Positions 53,033 to 63,011 of a stretch of DNA of 64,000 nt are shown in pieces (position 1 is the first letter of the stretch; every line of letters begins with the position of its first letter). Origin of the DNA: Victivallis sp. Marseille-Q1083 (lineage in GTDB: Bacteria > Verrucomicrobiota > Lentisphaeria > Victivallales > Victivallaceae); contig NZ_CAHJXL010000002.1 of the NCBI RefSeq assembly GCF_903645315.1, positions 873,892-937,891 on the forward strand. The letters are read 5' to 3'. A model generated the notes under the pieces. The model was given only the letters and a program-made list of their open reading frames with translations, was not told where the DNA came from and searched no databases. A program made the position numbers and the translations under genes.

Positions 53033-55647
53033 GATATTGTAATTGATCCGAGTTGGTTGGCGACCTGGAGCGAAGCGGCGGAATTGCCGGACAGTTGATG
53101 GCGGCCGAGCTGCTGCATCCAGAAGTCATGGTAAGTTCCAGGCATTTTCATCAATTCCCGGTGCGGTGCGAAAGCGGCTCTCTCGCCATTTTCCAGCACC
53201 AGGATGCGGTCGGCGCCGCTGACGATCGACAGGCGGTGCGAAATGATCAGCACCGTCCGGCCGCGCGAAATGGCGTTCAGATTGTTCTGGATGACTTCTT
53301 CGCTCTCCGGGTCCAGCGCGCTGGTCGCTTCGTCGAAAATCAGGATCGGCGGATTGGTCAGCAGCGCCCGGGCGATCGCCAGCCGCTGTTTCTGGCCGCC
53401 GGACAAATTGGAAGCGTTTTCCTCCAGATAGGTGTCGTACCCCTTCTGCAGTCGCTGGATGAATTCGTCGGCGCCGGCCAGCTTGGCCGCATAGATGATC
53501 TCCTCCAGCGAAGCGCTTTTTTTGGTCAGGCAGATATTTTCCCGGACCGTGCCGCTGAAAAAGTAATTCTCCTGCAGTACGACACCAATGCTGCTGCGCA
53601 AATGCGCCTTGTCGATTTCCCGCAGGTCGATGCCGTCCAGCTTGACCAAGCCCTGCTGTACCGGATACAGGCCCTGCAGCAGCTTGGTCAGCGTCGTTTT
53701 GCCGGACCCGGAGCGGCCGACGATGCCGATGACCGTGCCGGGATTGATTTCGAGACTGAAATTCCGGATCACCTGCGGTCCATCCGGCGTATATTGGAAG
53801 GTGACGTTGTCGAATTCGACCTTGCCTTTCAGCGCGTTGCGCACGCCGCCGCCGGCCGGCTCCGGCCGGGAGTTCATCACCACCCCGAGCATCCGGACCG
53901 ACAGCGCCACCTGCTGGTATTCGTGAATCAGCGAGACCAGTTTGACCAAAGGCCCGGTAACCCGGCCGGAAAGCATTTGAAAGGCGATCAAGGCACCGAT
54001 GCTCATCGTATGGTTGAATACCGACAGCGCTCCGAGCCAGATGACCGTGACCGTCATCGTCGTCTCCAGAAACTGGCTGATCGCCCGGGCGGTAATCGAA
54101 ATCTTGCCGACACTGAAATAAGCGTTGATCGAATAAGCGGTCGTGTCGTCCCAGGCTTTTTCCTCGACCGGTTCCAGCGCCAGCGATTTTACCGTCCGGA
54201 TGCCGTGGATCGATTCGACCAGCCGGCTCTGGCGTTTGCCCTCCGCCTGATACAGCTCATGCAGCCGGTGTTGAAACGGTTTGATCAGCAGAGCGATCAC
54301 CAGCGCCATGACCAACGCGAAACCGAGCACCACCCCGGTCAGCGGCGGACTGTACAGCCAGAGGAATGGAACGAATACCACCAGCGACAGCAATTCCAGC
54401 ACCGTGAAAAACAGGTTGCCGGAAAGAAAGCCGCGAATTTTTTCGGTCTGCTGCATGTGTTTGAGCAAGACTCCGGAAGGAACCTTTTCAAAAAAATCGA
54501 TCGGCAGCCGCATCAGGTGCCGGAAGGTCTTGGTCGCGGTGCTGATGTCGATCTTGTTTGTGGCGAAGAGCAACAGATAACTGCGCAGAAATTCCATGCC
54601 GCAGTTGAAGGCCAGCGCCAGAATGATCGCGACTCCCAGCACGTTCAACGTATCGTAGGTTTCGTTGACCAGCACTTTGTCGACGACGATCTGGAAAAAC
54701 AGCGGCGTCACCAGGGCGATCGCGTTAATCATCAGCACCGCCAGGATGATCTGTCCGAAGACTCCTTTCAGTTTGAGGAATTCCGGAATGAACCAGCGCA
54801 GCCCGAACGGCTGTTCTTCGCTCGACAGCGAATAGACCCGTTTGATCAGCCAGCCGCGGCCGGCGCAATTCTCTTCGTATTGCTCCCGGTCCCAGAATTG
54901 GAAATGCGTCCCTCCCTGCTCCGCCTTGTTTGCCGGATCGACGACGACCAGCTGGTCGCCGTCCTTTTCCGACCGGCGCACGCCGCAGACGATCAGGCTT
55001 CCGCCGTTCTTTTTGAGTGCGATCAACGGGAAAGCGTCGCCGAGGTGGAACAATTTTTTCCAGGGCAGTTTCACTGCCTTGCATTTCATCTGCTGGTCGT
55101 TCAGGATTCGCGCCATCAGCCGGTCGCCGATATCCGCTTCGCCGATCGCATAATCGTGCATCAGCCGCCGCAGATCCAACGGCAACCCGTGATGTTTGCC
55201 GATCGAAACCAGGCAGAACAACCGGGAATATTTGACGATGTCGATGTTCTGCAAAGATCGGAAACCGATGACGGTTTCCAGTGGTTTCCGCTTGAATTGC
55301 TCCACCGGACAATTGACCATATGCGGCGCCGGCGACAACGGGTCGAAATAGACGACTGCATTGAGCTTTTCCAGTTGCCCCGGGTCAATCAGGCAGATCC
55401 AGTGATTGTCCGCCAGTTGCACCAGCGTCGGCCCGACGGCGGTGGCCAGCCCGGCCAGGCCGGCTTCCTTCAATTCCGGCCCCAACTGCAACTGTTCTGC
55501 CAGCGCCAGGACGGTACCGGTCTGATCGGTACGGTAATTTTCCTTCAATTCCCCGGTCAGCAATGCGTCGAAATTCACCTGCCGCCGCAAATTCTGCACG
55601 ATGCTTTGCAGGCAGACCAGACCGGAAAGGCAATCATTTATCGCCAT
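53029..55647 (-). CDS. Type I secretion ABC exporter with two tandem C39-like domains
   Basis: 872 residues, longer than usual (about 700). Residues 1-130 form a first C39-like domain with candidate Cys6/Cys12, His82 (ADNHWICLID) and Asp102 (VVYFDPLS). Residues about 138-275 form a second (CLVSIGKHHGLPLDLRRLMH, QLVVVDPAN) in which the catalytic Cys position appears to be Ser and the His is lost. Then come six membrane helices and an ABC domain: GRSGSGKTT, LSGGQKQRLAIARALL and ILIFDEATSALD. The exported substrate is not encoded nearby. A strong promoter lies upstream. Confidence 0.88.
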   Translation of the reverse strand: MAINDCLSGLVCLQSIVQNLRRQVNFDALLTGELKENYRTDQTGTVLALAEQLQLGPELKEAGLAGLATAVGPTLVQLADNHWICLIDPGQLEKLNAVVYFDPLSPAPHMVNCPVEQFKRKPLETVIGFRSLQNIDIVKYSRLFCLVSIGKHHGLPLDLRRLMHDYAIGEADIGDRLMARILNDQQMKCKAVKLPWKKLFHLGDAFPLIALKKNGGSLIVCGVRRSEKDGDQLVVVDPANKAEQGGTHFQFWDREQYEENCAGRGWLIKRVYSLSSEEQPFGLRWFIPEFLKLKGVFGQIILAVLMINAIALVTPLFFQIVVDKVLVNETYDTLNVLGVAIILALAFNCGMEFLRSYLLLFATNKIDISTATKTFRHLMRLPIDFFEKVPSGVLLKHMQQTEKIRGFLSGNLFFTVLELLSLVVFVPFLWLYSPPLTGVVLGFALVMALVIALLIKPFQHRLHELYQAEGKRQSRLVESIHGIRTVKSLALEPVEEKAWDDTTAYSINAYFSVGKISITARAISQFLETTMTVTVIWLGALSVFNHTMSIGALIAFQMLSGRVTGPLVKLVSLIHEYQQVALSVRMLGVVMNSRPEPAGGGVRNALKGKVEFDNVTFQYTPDGPQVIRNFSLEINPGTVIGIVGRSGSGKTTLTKLLQGLYPVQQGLVKLDGIDLREIDKAHLRSSIGVVLQENYFFSGTVRENICLTKKSASLEEIIYAAKLAGADEFIQRLQKGYDTYLEENASNLSGGQKQRLAIARALLTNPPILIFDEATSALDPESEEVIQNNLNAISRGRTVLIISHRLSIVSGADRILVLENGERAAFAPHRELMKMPGTYHDFWMQQLGRHQLSGNSAASLQVANQLGSITIS

Positions 55648-55709
55648 TTAACACTTATCCCTTCTCAACCGCGAATTATGCCGCCGTCCATCAAGTGCGG
55701 CAATCGTTA

Positions 55710-55738
55710 ATTGTATCACCATTCCACAACCCTGTCAA
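55710..55738 (-). promoter_or_regulatory. Strong promoter of the type I secretion operon
   Basis: On the minus strand TTGACA (55738-55733), a 17-base spacer and TACAAT (55715-55710), about 63 bases before the exporter start. A near-consensus match. Confidence 0.75.
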
Positions 55739-55770
55739 TCCCTTCGCCAATTCTTTTGCCGCTCTTCAAT

Positions 55771-57516
55771 TCAACTCAACTGCGCCAGCAGCGCCCGGAA
55801 GGCCGCGGATTCCCGGAGCAACGTCTCATAGGTGCCGTCGGCCGCGACCCGGCCATCCTGCAGCATCACCACCCGTTGCGCCATCTGCATCAACGACTGG
55901 CGGTGGGTGATGATAATGACGGTGCGGCCGGCCAGTTCCCGGTGCAGCAATTGCGCGATCTGCTGTTCCAGCCGGCCGTCCAGTGTCGCCGACGGCTCGT
56001 CCAGGATCATCATGTCGACGTTCCGCAGCAATTCCCGGATGATCGTGATCCGCAGCCGCTGGCCGGCCGACAACCGGCTGCCGGCCTCGCCCAGCTTGCC
56101 GTCCAGGCCGCCGAGAGCCGTCAGGATGTCTTCGCTGCCGGTGCGTTGAAACAACTCCAGCATCGCCGCATCGCCGACCGACGGATTGCCGAATTGCAGA
56201 TTGGCCCGCAAAGTGTCGTCCAACAGCTGCGGTTTGGTGCTGACATAACCGATCTTGTCGCGCAGCGACTGCAGCTTGATTTCCGCCAGGTCATTGCCGT
56301 CCAGCCGGATTCGGCCGGATTCCGGCCGGTAAAGCCGCAACAGCAGCGCCGCCAGGGTGCTTTTGCCGACTCCGCTGGGACCGACCACCGCCACCATTTC
56401 ACCCGGGTTGATTTCCAGCGTCAGTTCCCTCAGGACCGGCTGGCCGGGACGGTACCCGAAGGTGACCTGCTCGAATTTGACATCGCCGGACAGATGTTCC
56501 AAGATCCGGCCGCTTTCCAGATTGACTTCCGGCAACTGCTTTTCCAGCGCCCGCAGCCGGGCGGCCGCGGCACGCGATTGCTGCAGGTTGCACTCCAGAT
56601 AACCGAGATTGACCGCCGGCCGCAGCAGCATGTTGAAATAGGCTTGCAGCGCCAGCAGCGCGCCGGGCGACAGTATGCCTTTGACGACATACCAGGCGCC
56701 GACCGCCAGCAGGATTCCCCGGCAGCCGAGCGGGATGGCCCGGATGATTTCCCGCCGGATCACGGTCAGATTGAGCGCCGAAAGGTTCAGTTTGTAAATT
56801 TCGGAAAATTGGTCGAGCAACTTTCCCTGGGTTTCCGCTTCCCGGGCGGAAGTTTTCACCAGTTTGATATTGCTGAACGATTCCTGCAGCTTGCCGTGGG
56901 TGACCGCCGATGCCTCCTGCTGCTTCCAGGCCAGCTCGAACTGTTTGCGGACGAAGCGGCGGTTGAGGCAGTACAGCAGGATGGCGGCGGTCGCCGCCAG
57001 GACGAACAGGCGCCATTCGAAATAACAGAGCAGCACGCCGCCGCCGATGAACTGCAGCGCGATCGACAACAGATTGAACACCGCGCCGGAATACAGCGGC
57101 CGCAGTTCGGCCAAATCGCGGGTAAAACGGCCGCTCAAATAAGCACTGCCGGCCGAATCGAAAAAATCGCTCGGCAAACGCAACAGGTGTCCGGTGAAAA
57201 ATCGCTGCAGATCCAGCGAAACGGAAACCCCCAGCCGGCTGTTGCCGTAAAATTGCAGCGACTGTGCAGCCATGCCGGCCAGCGTCAGGCCGACCAGGAT
57301 CAGCAATGTCGGCCAGAATTGCGGATAGGAACGTTCAATCAAGACTTTGTCGACGAAATAGCGCTGGACCAGCGGCGAGATGTAGTTGCAGAGAAGTGCG
57401 GCGAGCAGCAGCAACAGCAGCCCCGCCAGAATGCGCCAGCGGCGGCGCAGCGAAGGCAATAACAGCCGGAGGACTTCCGTCCACGGCAACAAATCCGGAG
57501 GCTGCACTTCCGCCAC
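55771..57516 (-). CDS. ABC-type exporter, fused membrane and ATPase domains
   Basis: 581 residues. Six membrane helices (about 29-290) precede an ATPase domain with Walker A GPSGVGKST, Walker B MMILDEPSATLD and His-switch IITHRQS. The signature is LSAGQ, with Ala for the first Gly of LSGGQ. It is an MsbA/LapB-like half transporter that should homodimerise. Start is GTG at 57516, with AGGAGA about 10 bases before; no better ATG exists. It lies upstream of the type I operon on the same strand, but that operon has its own promoter. Confidence 0.85.
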   Translation of the reverse strand: MAEVQPPDLLPWTEVLRLLLPSLRRRWRILAGLLLLLLAALLCNYISPLVQRYFVDKVLIERSYPQFWPTLLILVGLTLAGMAAQSLQFYGNSRLGVSVSLDLQRFFTGHLLRLPSDFFDSAGSAYLSGRFTRDLAELRPLYSGAVFNLLSIALQFIGGGVLLCYFEWRLFVLAATAAILLYCLNRRFVRKQFELAWKQQEASAVTHGKLQESFSNIKLVKTSAREAETQGKLLDQFSEIYKLNLSALNLTVIRREIIRAIPLGCRGILLAVGAWYVVKGILSPGALLALQAYFNMLLRPAVNLGYLECNLQQSRAAAARLRALEKQLPEVNLESGRILEHLSGDVKFEQVTFGYRPGQPVLRELTLEINPGEMVAVVGPSGVGKSTLAALLLRLYRPESGRIRLDGNDLAEIKLQSLRDKIGYVSTKPQLLDDTLRANLQFGNPSVGDAAMLELFQRTGSEDILTALGGLDGKLGEAGSRLSAGQRLRITIIRELLRNVDMMILDEPSATLDGRLEQQIAQLLHRELAGRTVIIITHRQSLMQMAQRVVMLQDGRVAADGTYETLLRESAAFRALLAQLS

Positions 57517-57591
57517 AGGTTAAACTTCTCCTGTTCCCGTTTTTTCACCATTGCCGCTCCCCCTGCCCTTTTCCGGCCGGGACGGCGGAGC

Positions 57592-57631
57592 AAAAACAAT
57601 TCCGGCTGCCGCAGATTCGGCAGCCGGAATT
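57592..57631 (-). terminator. Terminator of argG
   Basis: A perfect 14-bp stem (AATTCCGGCTGCCG at 57598-57611, complement at 57618-57631) with a 6-base loop is followed on the minus strand by GTTTTTG, a T-run. Confidence 0.8.
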
Positions 57632-57641
57632 CGAATCCCAA

Positions 57642-58838
57642 TCAATAACGATGCTGTTTGCTGCGGGCCAGCACCCGCAGCCGCAAAGCATTCAACCGGA
57701 TGAATCCTTCGGCATCCTTGTGGTTGTAGGCATCCGCACCTTCGAAGCTGGCGATCGCGTCGTCATACAAACTGTATTCCGAACGGCGGCCGGTCACATG
57801 GCAGGCGCCCTTGAACAGCTTGACTCGCACTTCGCCAGTGACGAACCGCTGGCTTTCGGTGATTGCCGCCTGCAGCATTTCCCGCTCCGGCGCATACCAG
57901 AAACCGTTGTAGACCATGTCGGCATAACGCGGAATGAAACTGTCGCGCAGGTGCATCACTTCGCGGTCCATCGTGATCGATTCCATCGCCCGGTGGGCAT
58001 GGTGCAGAATCGTACCGCCGGGCGTTTCATAGACGCCGCGCGATTTCATCCCGACGAAACGGTTTTCGACGATATCGACCCGGCCGACCGCATGTTTTTT
58101 ACCGAGTGCGTTCAGTTTGCGCATCAGGCACGCCGGCGACAGTTCCTCGCCGTTGACCTTGACCGGCACCCCTTTTTCAAAGGTGATGACGACGTCTTCC
58201 GGCGCGTCGGCCGCCTTGCTCAGCGGACTGGTCATCACGGCGATGTCCTCCGGAAATTCATTCCACGGATTTTCCAGCACGCCGCCCTCGAAACTGATGT
58301 GCAACAGGTTGCGGTCCATGCTGTAGGGCTTGGCTGCCGTCGTCGACACCGGAATGCCGTTTTTCCTGGCGTATTCGACCAGATCCATCCGGCCGGTGAA
58401 ATTCCATTCCCGCCATGGAGCGATAACCTTGATATTCGGCTCCATCGCGTAGGCGGTCAACTCGAAACGCACCTGGTCGTTGCCTTTGCCGGTGGCGCCG
58501 TGGCAGATCGCATCGGCGCCTTCGGCCCGGGCTATTTCGATCAGGCGCTTGCCGATCAACGGCCGGGCGATCGAAGTACCCAGCAGGTAGGTCCCTTCAT
58601 AAATCGCATTGGCCTGCATCATCGGGAAGATGAAGTCACGGGCGAACTCTTCGGTCAGGTCCTCGACATAGCATTTCGTCGCGCCGGTACGGATCGCCTT
58701 GGCTTCGACGCCGTTGAGTTCCTCCTCCTGGCCGACATCGGCGCAGAAGCCGATCACTTCGGCATGATACGTTTCCTTGACCCATTTGACGATGACGGAA
58801 GTGTCCAGACCGCCGGAATACGCGACGATTACTTTCAT
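57642..58838 (-). CDS. argG: Argininosuccinate synthase
   Basis: Joins citrulline and aspartate using [17 protein letters not shown] (6-19) is the P-loop, followed by [16 protein letters not shown] and [17 protein letters not shown]. 398 residues, a normal length. ATG at 58838 is fixed by family N-terminus [10 protein letters not shown]; an in-frame start at 58910 lacks support. Confidence 0.96.
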   Translation of the reverse strand: MKVIVAYSGGLDTSVIVKWVKETYHAEVIGFCADVGQEEELNGVEAKAIRTGATKCYVEDLTEEFARDFIFPMMQANAIYEGTYLLGTSIARPLIGKRLIEIARAEGADAICHGATGKGNDQVRFELTAYAMEPNIKVIAPWREWNFTGRMDLVEYARKNGIPVSTTAAKPYSMDRNLLHISFEGGVLENPWNEFPEDIAVMTSPLSKAADAPEDVVITFEKGVPVKVNGEELSPACLMRKLNALGKKHAVGRVDIVENRFVGMKSRGVYETPGGTILHHAHRAMESITMDREVMHLRDSFIPRYADMVYNGFWYAPEREMLQAAITESQRFVTGEVRVKLFKGACHVTGRRSEYSLYDDAIASFEGADAYNHKDAEGFIRLNALRLRVLARSKQHRY

Positions 58839-58960
58839 TTTACGATACGCTTTCCAATTGAATTTTATGTTTGTGCGATTATTATAAAGCAATGTTCTAT
58901 AACATATCATTCAATCCGGCAATTCGCAAGCGCAAGTCGCGGAAAGCCGGCGGAGAAATC

Positions 58961-59836
58961 ATGGCCAAAGTTTTTTTTGACGAGCTGCTCGAAAGCATCG
59001 CCCATGAGCAGCGCAAATACCAGGCAGTCGACGTCGACGATGCTGTCCTGAAAGAATTTTTCACCGACCGCCAAGCCGTTCCCGCCCGTCCGGAGGCGGC
59101 CCTGCCCCGCCGTGTCGACAGGATGGCGCCGGCGCCGCAGTCTTCCACCCCGGCTCCGCCCTCGCCCCGCCCGGAACCGCCGGGGGCCCGTCCGTTCCGC
59201 CAGGCGCAGCCGGAGCCGACCCGTCCGTCCACATTGCCGCCCGATCAGGAAATTCCGTTGCGGCAAGCTGCCTCGCTGGAGGAGCTGGCGGCGATTACCG
59301 CGCAGTGCGCCCGTTGCCGGCTGGCTCCGACGCGCAACCATGTGGTATTCGGCGAAGGCAATCCGCAAGCGGATTTGATGTTCATCGGCGAAGGTCCCGG
59401 CCGTGATGAAGATTTGCAGGGGCGGCCGTTTGTCGGCGCTGCCGGTCAGTTGCTCAACAAGATGATTGCCGCCATGCAGTTCACCCGCGAAAGCGTCTAC
59501 ATCGCCAACGTCGTCAAATGCCGGCCACCGGGCAATCGCAATCCGGAACCGGATGAAGCGGCGTCCTGCATCGGCTACCTCAACCGGCAGATCGAGTTGA
59601 TCCAGCCGAAGGTGATCGTATTGCTCGGCGCCGTTGCATTGCGCTTTCTATTGAAACTGGAAGGCATTCGCAGCAAGCGCGGCCACTGGTACGAATATCG
59701 CGGGATTCCGGTGATGCCGACTTATCACCCGGCCTATCTGTTGCGCACGCCCGGCGGCAAAGCGGATGCCTGGGATGATTTGCAGCAGGTGATGAAGGTG
59801 TTCGGCAAAGTCTACCAGAAGCCGGTTCGCCGGTAG
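58961..59836 (+). CDS. Family-4 uracil-DNA glycosylase (4Fe-4S)
   Basis: 291 residues. Residues about 40-95 form a Pro/Arg-rich linker after a short N-terminal helix. The UDG core has Cys116, Cys119, Cys187 and Cys203 for the 4Fe-4S cluster, the motif [17 protein letters not shown] and the late motif TYHPAYLLR. It removes uracil from DNA. ATG at 58961 follows GGCGGAG. The next gene begins 20 bases later. Confidence 0.9.
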   Translation: MAKVFFDELLESIAHEQRKYQAVDVDDAVLKEFFTDRQAVPARPEAALPRRVDRMAPAPQSSTPAPPSPRPEPPGARPFRQAQPEPTRPSTLPPDQEIPLRQAASLEELAAITAQCARCRLAPTRNHVVFGEGNPQADLMFIGEGPGRDEDLQGRPFVGAAGQLLNKMIAAMQFTRESVYIANVVKCRPPGNRNPEPDEAASCIGYLNRQIELIQPKVIVLLGAVALRFLLKLEGIRSKRGHWYEYRGIPVMPTYHPAYLLRTPGGKADAWDDLQQVMKVFGKVYQKPVRR

Positions 59837-59855
59837 TGGAAGCTGGAGAGAACGC

Positions 59856-60527
59856 TTGGAAGCGCCTTATCGCATCATCGATCAAAGCAGTTGGCCGCGG
59901 CGGCGCAGTTTCGAATATTATCGAACGTTTGAAAATCAACTTTTCAATCTGACCGTTGAAATCGAAGCGGCGGCGGTTCACCGGCTGGCCGGACAACGCC
60001 GGTGTTCGTTTTTTCTGGCCATGCTCTATCCGATTCTGACGGCGGTCAACTGCGTTCCGTCGTTTCGCCAACGGATCATTGAACCGGAAACCGTGATTGA
60101 ATTCGAGCGCGTCGCCGTGCTGACGCCGATTCTCGGCGCTGACGATTTGTTCACGATGGCGCTGATCGAGCGGGCCGACTCTTTCGGAACTTTTCTGGTT
60201 GCGGCGACTGCTGCCGTCGAGCGGGCCAGAAATGGTATTTTCGATCCGGCGGTGCGTCAGCGGCGGGATTACTTCTGCGCCAGTTGCATTCCCTGGTTTT
60301 CCTTTACCGCGCTCTCCAATGCCGCTTTGAGCCGGCGGCAGAGCATCGCCATTTTTAGCTGGGGCAAGATGAATGCCGGCGGACGCATTCCGCTGGCGCT
60401 GCAGTTGAATCATGCGCTGATCGACGCCCGGCAGGGCGCCTGTTTTCTCGATGCGCTGACGGAATTGCTCAACACGCCGGAAAGCTGGCTGGCCCCATTA
60501 CCGGCCGCTCCGCGGTTGCGCCGCTGA
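59856..60527 (+). CDS. Chloramphenicol-acetyltransferase-like protein
   Basis: 223 residues, the length of type CatA. The region FFLAMLYPILTAVNCVPSFR and IPWFSFTALSNA match the CAT fold. The catalytic motif, normally HHxxxDG, is NHALIDA (His186, Asp190, Ala191), so the first His and the Gly differ. It may acetylate another substrate or be inactive. Start TTG at 59856 with GGAG 8 bases upstream. No clear resistance context. Confidence 0.7.
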   Translation: MEAPYRIIDQSSWPRRRSFEYYRTFENQLFNLTVEIEAAAVHRLAGQRRCSFFLAMLYPILTAVNCVPSFRQRIIEPETVIEFERVAVLTPILGADDLFTMALIERADSFGTFLVAATAAVERARNGIFDPAVRQRRDYFCASCIPWFSFTALSNAALSRRQSIAIFSWGKMNAGGRIPLALQLNHALIDARQGACFLDALTELLNTPESWLAPLPAAPRLRR

Positions 60528-60575
60528 AATCGACGGCATCCTTCGAGATCCGGCAAGAGCGTTTGGCAATCGTTT

Positions 60576-62678
60576 TCAGCCGCGGATGCCGTTCCCGCCG
60601 GTCCGGCGCCCGTGCCATTCAAACGACAGCGCCGCATCGAACACCAATGCGATAATCCAACTGACGTCCCACGGATTGTAACCGCCCCGCCACAATTGAC
60701 GATCATCGCCGTCGAACCGGAAGCCGGCCTGCTTGAAATAGCTCCGGAACGGCTCGGGGTAATGGGCGATCGCCTCACACAGCGGAAAAGTCCAGTTGGT
60801 TTGAAAAAATTGTTCGCCCTGATGGCCGGGAGTCTGGAACATCCAGTCGCCGCCGCCTTGGGAGATGCCGTGACTCCAGGCGGCAAACGCGATCGAACCG
60901 GCCTGCTGCAGGTAGTCATTGCCGGTCTCCAGACCGAATTCAAACAGTTCCCAGGCCGGGAAGAAAACGTCGAGATGCTGGTTTTCCACGCTGACCGTCG
61001 ACCAGCCGAGGCTCTTGAACCCGTTGCGCCGGCAGAAACTCTCCGGCGCAAACGGCACGTTCCAGCAATACATCCAGCTCAACAGCCAATCGGCAGTCAC
61101 TTCCGCCCAATGGCGGTATTCCGTTTCTCCGGTCAAGCGCCAGGCCAGTGCGGCGGCAGTAAAAAACGGAATGCCGGCCTCCTTGTCCTCGCAGCCGGAA
61201 TCCAGCGTAGCATGGGAAAACGGCCGGTCGAACCGGTCGCCGCCGATCATCCAATAGTTCCGCAACAGCCATTCGGCGGCGGAACGGTACTTCGGATCGT
61301 CGGTCAATGACCAGCAATGCCACAATCCGGTCAGATAAGCGGTGCCGGCAGCCGAAATTTCTTCGGCAGCCGCACTGCCGTCCGGTCGCCACATTACCGG
61401 CGGAATGCCGCAGGGCAGCAGGTGCGACAGCATGAAATCCATCCCTTCGCACAGGCACTCCAGGTAATGGTTCGGCATTGATAGCCGATGCTCCCGGGCG
61501 AACACCAGAATCCGCCCGAGGTCCGAATAGGTTTCGCCGAGCGCCCGGACGGAAAATCCTTCCGGTTCGGCTTCCCAGCGTTCCTCCTGCAACCGGTAAT
61601 ACGTATGGCGCAAGCCGGGCAGGCCCGTTCCGCTGTACGCCAGAAAGAAATCAAGATGCCGCCGGGCACGATCGATGTATTCCGGCGCGTCAAACAGCAC
61701 GCCGTATTTGATATCGCAGAACGCCAACCGGAACGATTGACCGGTCCAGCCGTACAGATAATAGACCGGCGCCCGGTAAATGTTGCCGGGCGGCACGCAG
61801 ATATAACCATCCGGCATACTGCGTTCGTCGAGTGCCGACCGTTTCAGGGCGATCATTGCCGTCCGGGAAAGAACCGGCTCCGCCTGCGGCGAGAACAGCT
61901 TGAACGCACTCTGCGGCAAATCCCGAAAACCGTGACCGGGCGACTCCAGCGTCCCCCAGTGAATGGCAAAATTTTTTCGCAGGGTATCGTCTGGCCGGAG
62001 TTCACGGTAACAACTGGAAAACGGGACCAGTCGGCATTTCAGGCCGTAAATATGATCCTTGCGGCCGTTGACGGCCACCGCCCCGGATGTGAACAGCAAA
62101 GCGGTCTCTCCGCCGGAGCGGCGTTCCAGCCCCAGCGACCACTCGTCGGCTTCGGACGGCTCCAGCAGCAATGAAAAGAAGTGGCCGTCAAATTCGACAT
62201 TGCCGCCGGGAACCGGCAAACGCGTCTCTTCCAGCAGCAGGCAGTCCGCGCAATCCGTTCTGAAATGCGGCGCGCCGGACGCGCCGGTCGACGGATTGCC
62301 GTTGTAGAGCGACATCGGCAGCGTTGGATGCTCCACTGCCGGAAAAGGCAGCGCAAAGGCAAAAACCGCTGAAGACAACGGCACCGCCGCTTTCCAGCGG
62401 ACCGAGCTGCGCAACCGGCCATTTTTATCGAAACGGAACGCCAGGTCGGCTGTAAAGTCGTCAAACTCCGCCGCAATTTGCAACTCCGGCGCCCGGACCG
62501 CGCCATCGCAACGGTGCAAGTTGCCCGGCCGCAGCCGCCAAGGCTGTTCTTCCCGGGAATACGACAAAACCGCTTCCAATTTGACAACATGTGTCCAGTC
62601 TCCATCCCGGAAATGCACTGAATGCGTCGCGTCATCGAACGCCAAACTTTTTTCACCCGCCGTTATCTGCCACATCAT
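60576..62678 (-). CDS. Hypothetical 700-residue protein, possible alpha/alpha-barrel carbohydrate-active enzyme
   Basis: No family was recognised. No signal peptide. The N-terminal third is beta-rich. The C-terminal two thirds are helical with repeated Trp/His/Tyr motifs (GLWHCWSLTDDPKYRSAAEW, WAEVTADWLLSWMYCW, LPGLRHTYYRLQEERW), which resembles the six-hairpin (alpha/alpha)6 fold used by many glycoside hydrolases and lyases. This is a structural impression only. The gene stands alone. Confidence 0.6.
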   Translation of the reverse strand: MMWQITAGEKSLAFDDATHSVHFRDGDWTHVVKLEAVLSYSREEQPWRLRPGNLHRCDGAVRAPELQIAAEFDDFTADLAFRFDKNGRLRSSVRWKAAVPLSSAVFAFALPFPAVEHPTLPMSLYNGNPSTGASGAPHFRTDCADCLLLEETRLPVPGGNVEFDGHFFSLLLEPSEADEWSLGLERRSGGETALLFTSGAVAVNGRKDHIYGLKCRLVPFSSCYRELRPDDTLRKNFAIHWGTLESPGHGFRDLPQSAFKLFSPQAEPVLSRTAMIALKRSALDERSMPDGYICVPPGNIYRAPVYYLYGWTGQSFRLAFCDIKYGVLFDAPEYIDRARRHLDFFLAYSGTGLPGLRHTYYRLQEERWEAEPEGFSVRALGETYSDLGRILVFAREHRLSMPNHYLECLCEGMDFMLSHLLPCGIPPVMWRPDGSAAAEEISAAGTAYLTGLWHCWSLTDDPKYRSAAEWLLRNYWMIGGDRFDRPFSHATLDSGCEDKEAGIPFFTAAALAWRLTGETEYRHWAEVTADWLLSWMYCWNVPFAPESFCRRNGFKSLGWSTVSVENQHLDVFFPAWELFEFGLETGNDYLQQAGSIAFAAWSHGISQGGGDWMFQTPGHQGEQFFQTNWTFPLCEAIAHYPEPFRSYFKQAGFRFDGDDRQLWRGGYNPWDVSWIIALVFDAALSFEWHGRRTGGNGIRG

Positions 62679-62740
62679 GTGTTTTCATCCCTCCCCAGTT
62701 TCATTGTTCCGGGAGAACTATAGAGCCAGGCGGTAAAAAA

Positions 62741-63001
62741 TCAAAAGAAATCGGATAATTCAAGTGATAAAAAGTATTCCGAGTTGCGACTTGTGTCCCC
62801 GCCGGCGTCGGAAGTCGCCGGCAGAATCAACCGTGACGATAACTCCGGCGGACAAAATTTGAAGACGGTCGTTTTTTTCGGCAATTCGAATAACACATCT
62901 TTCAATTCAGACTGCAAATCCACCTCGGTATAAGGATGACGCTCATCAATTTGCCGCTCCTGATTGTAAATTTCCGTCCTTCGGTTATATAGATTCGGCA
63001 A
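62741..63001 (-). CDS. Short doubtful ORF beside the IS element
   Basis: 86 codons from a TTG, with no recognised domain or ribosome site. Its 5' end touches the left end of the IS630-type element, so it may be the remnant of a gene cut by insertion. Low confidence. Confidence 0.2.
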   Translation of the reverse strand: MPNLYNRRTEIYNQERQIDERHPYTEVDLQSELKDVLFELPKKTTVFKFCPPELSSRLILPATSDAGGDTSRNSEYFLSLELSDFF

Positions 63002-63011
63002 TTAACATACG

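Noticed and set aside
53053-55710. Long plus-strand frame of 885 codons opposite the type I exporter
   Set aside because: Antisense shadow of a clear gene with the same codon phase bias.
57618-57640. TTCGAATCCC, similar to a tRNA T-loop
   Set aside because: Part of the argG terminator; no clover-leaf around it.
55711-59051. Plus-strand frames opposite the ABC exporter and argG
   Set aside because: Shadows; argG and the exporter are certain.
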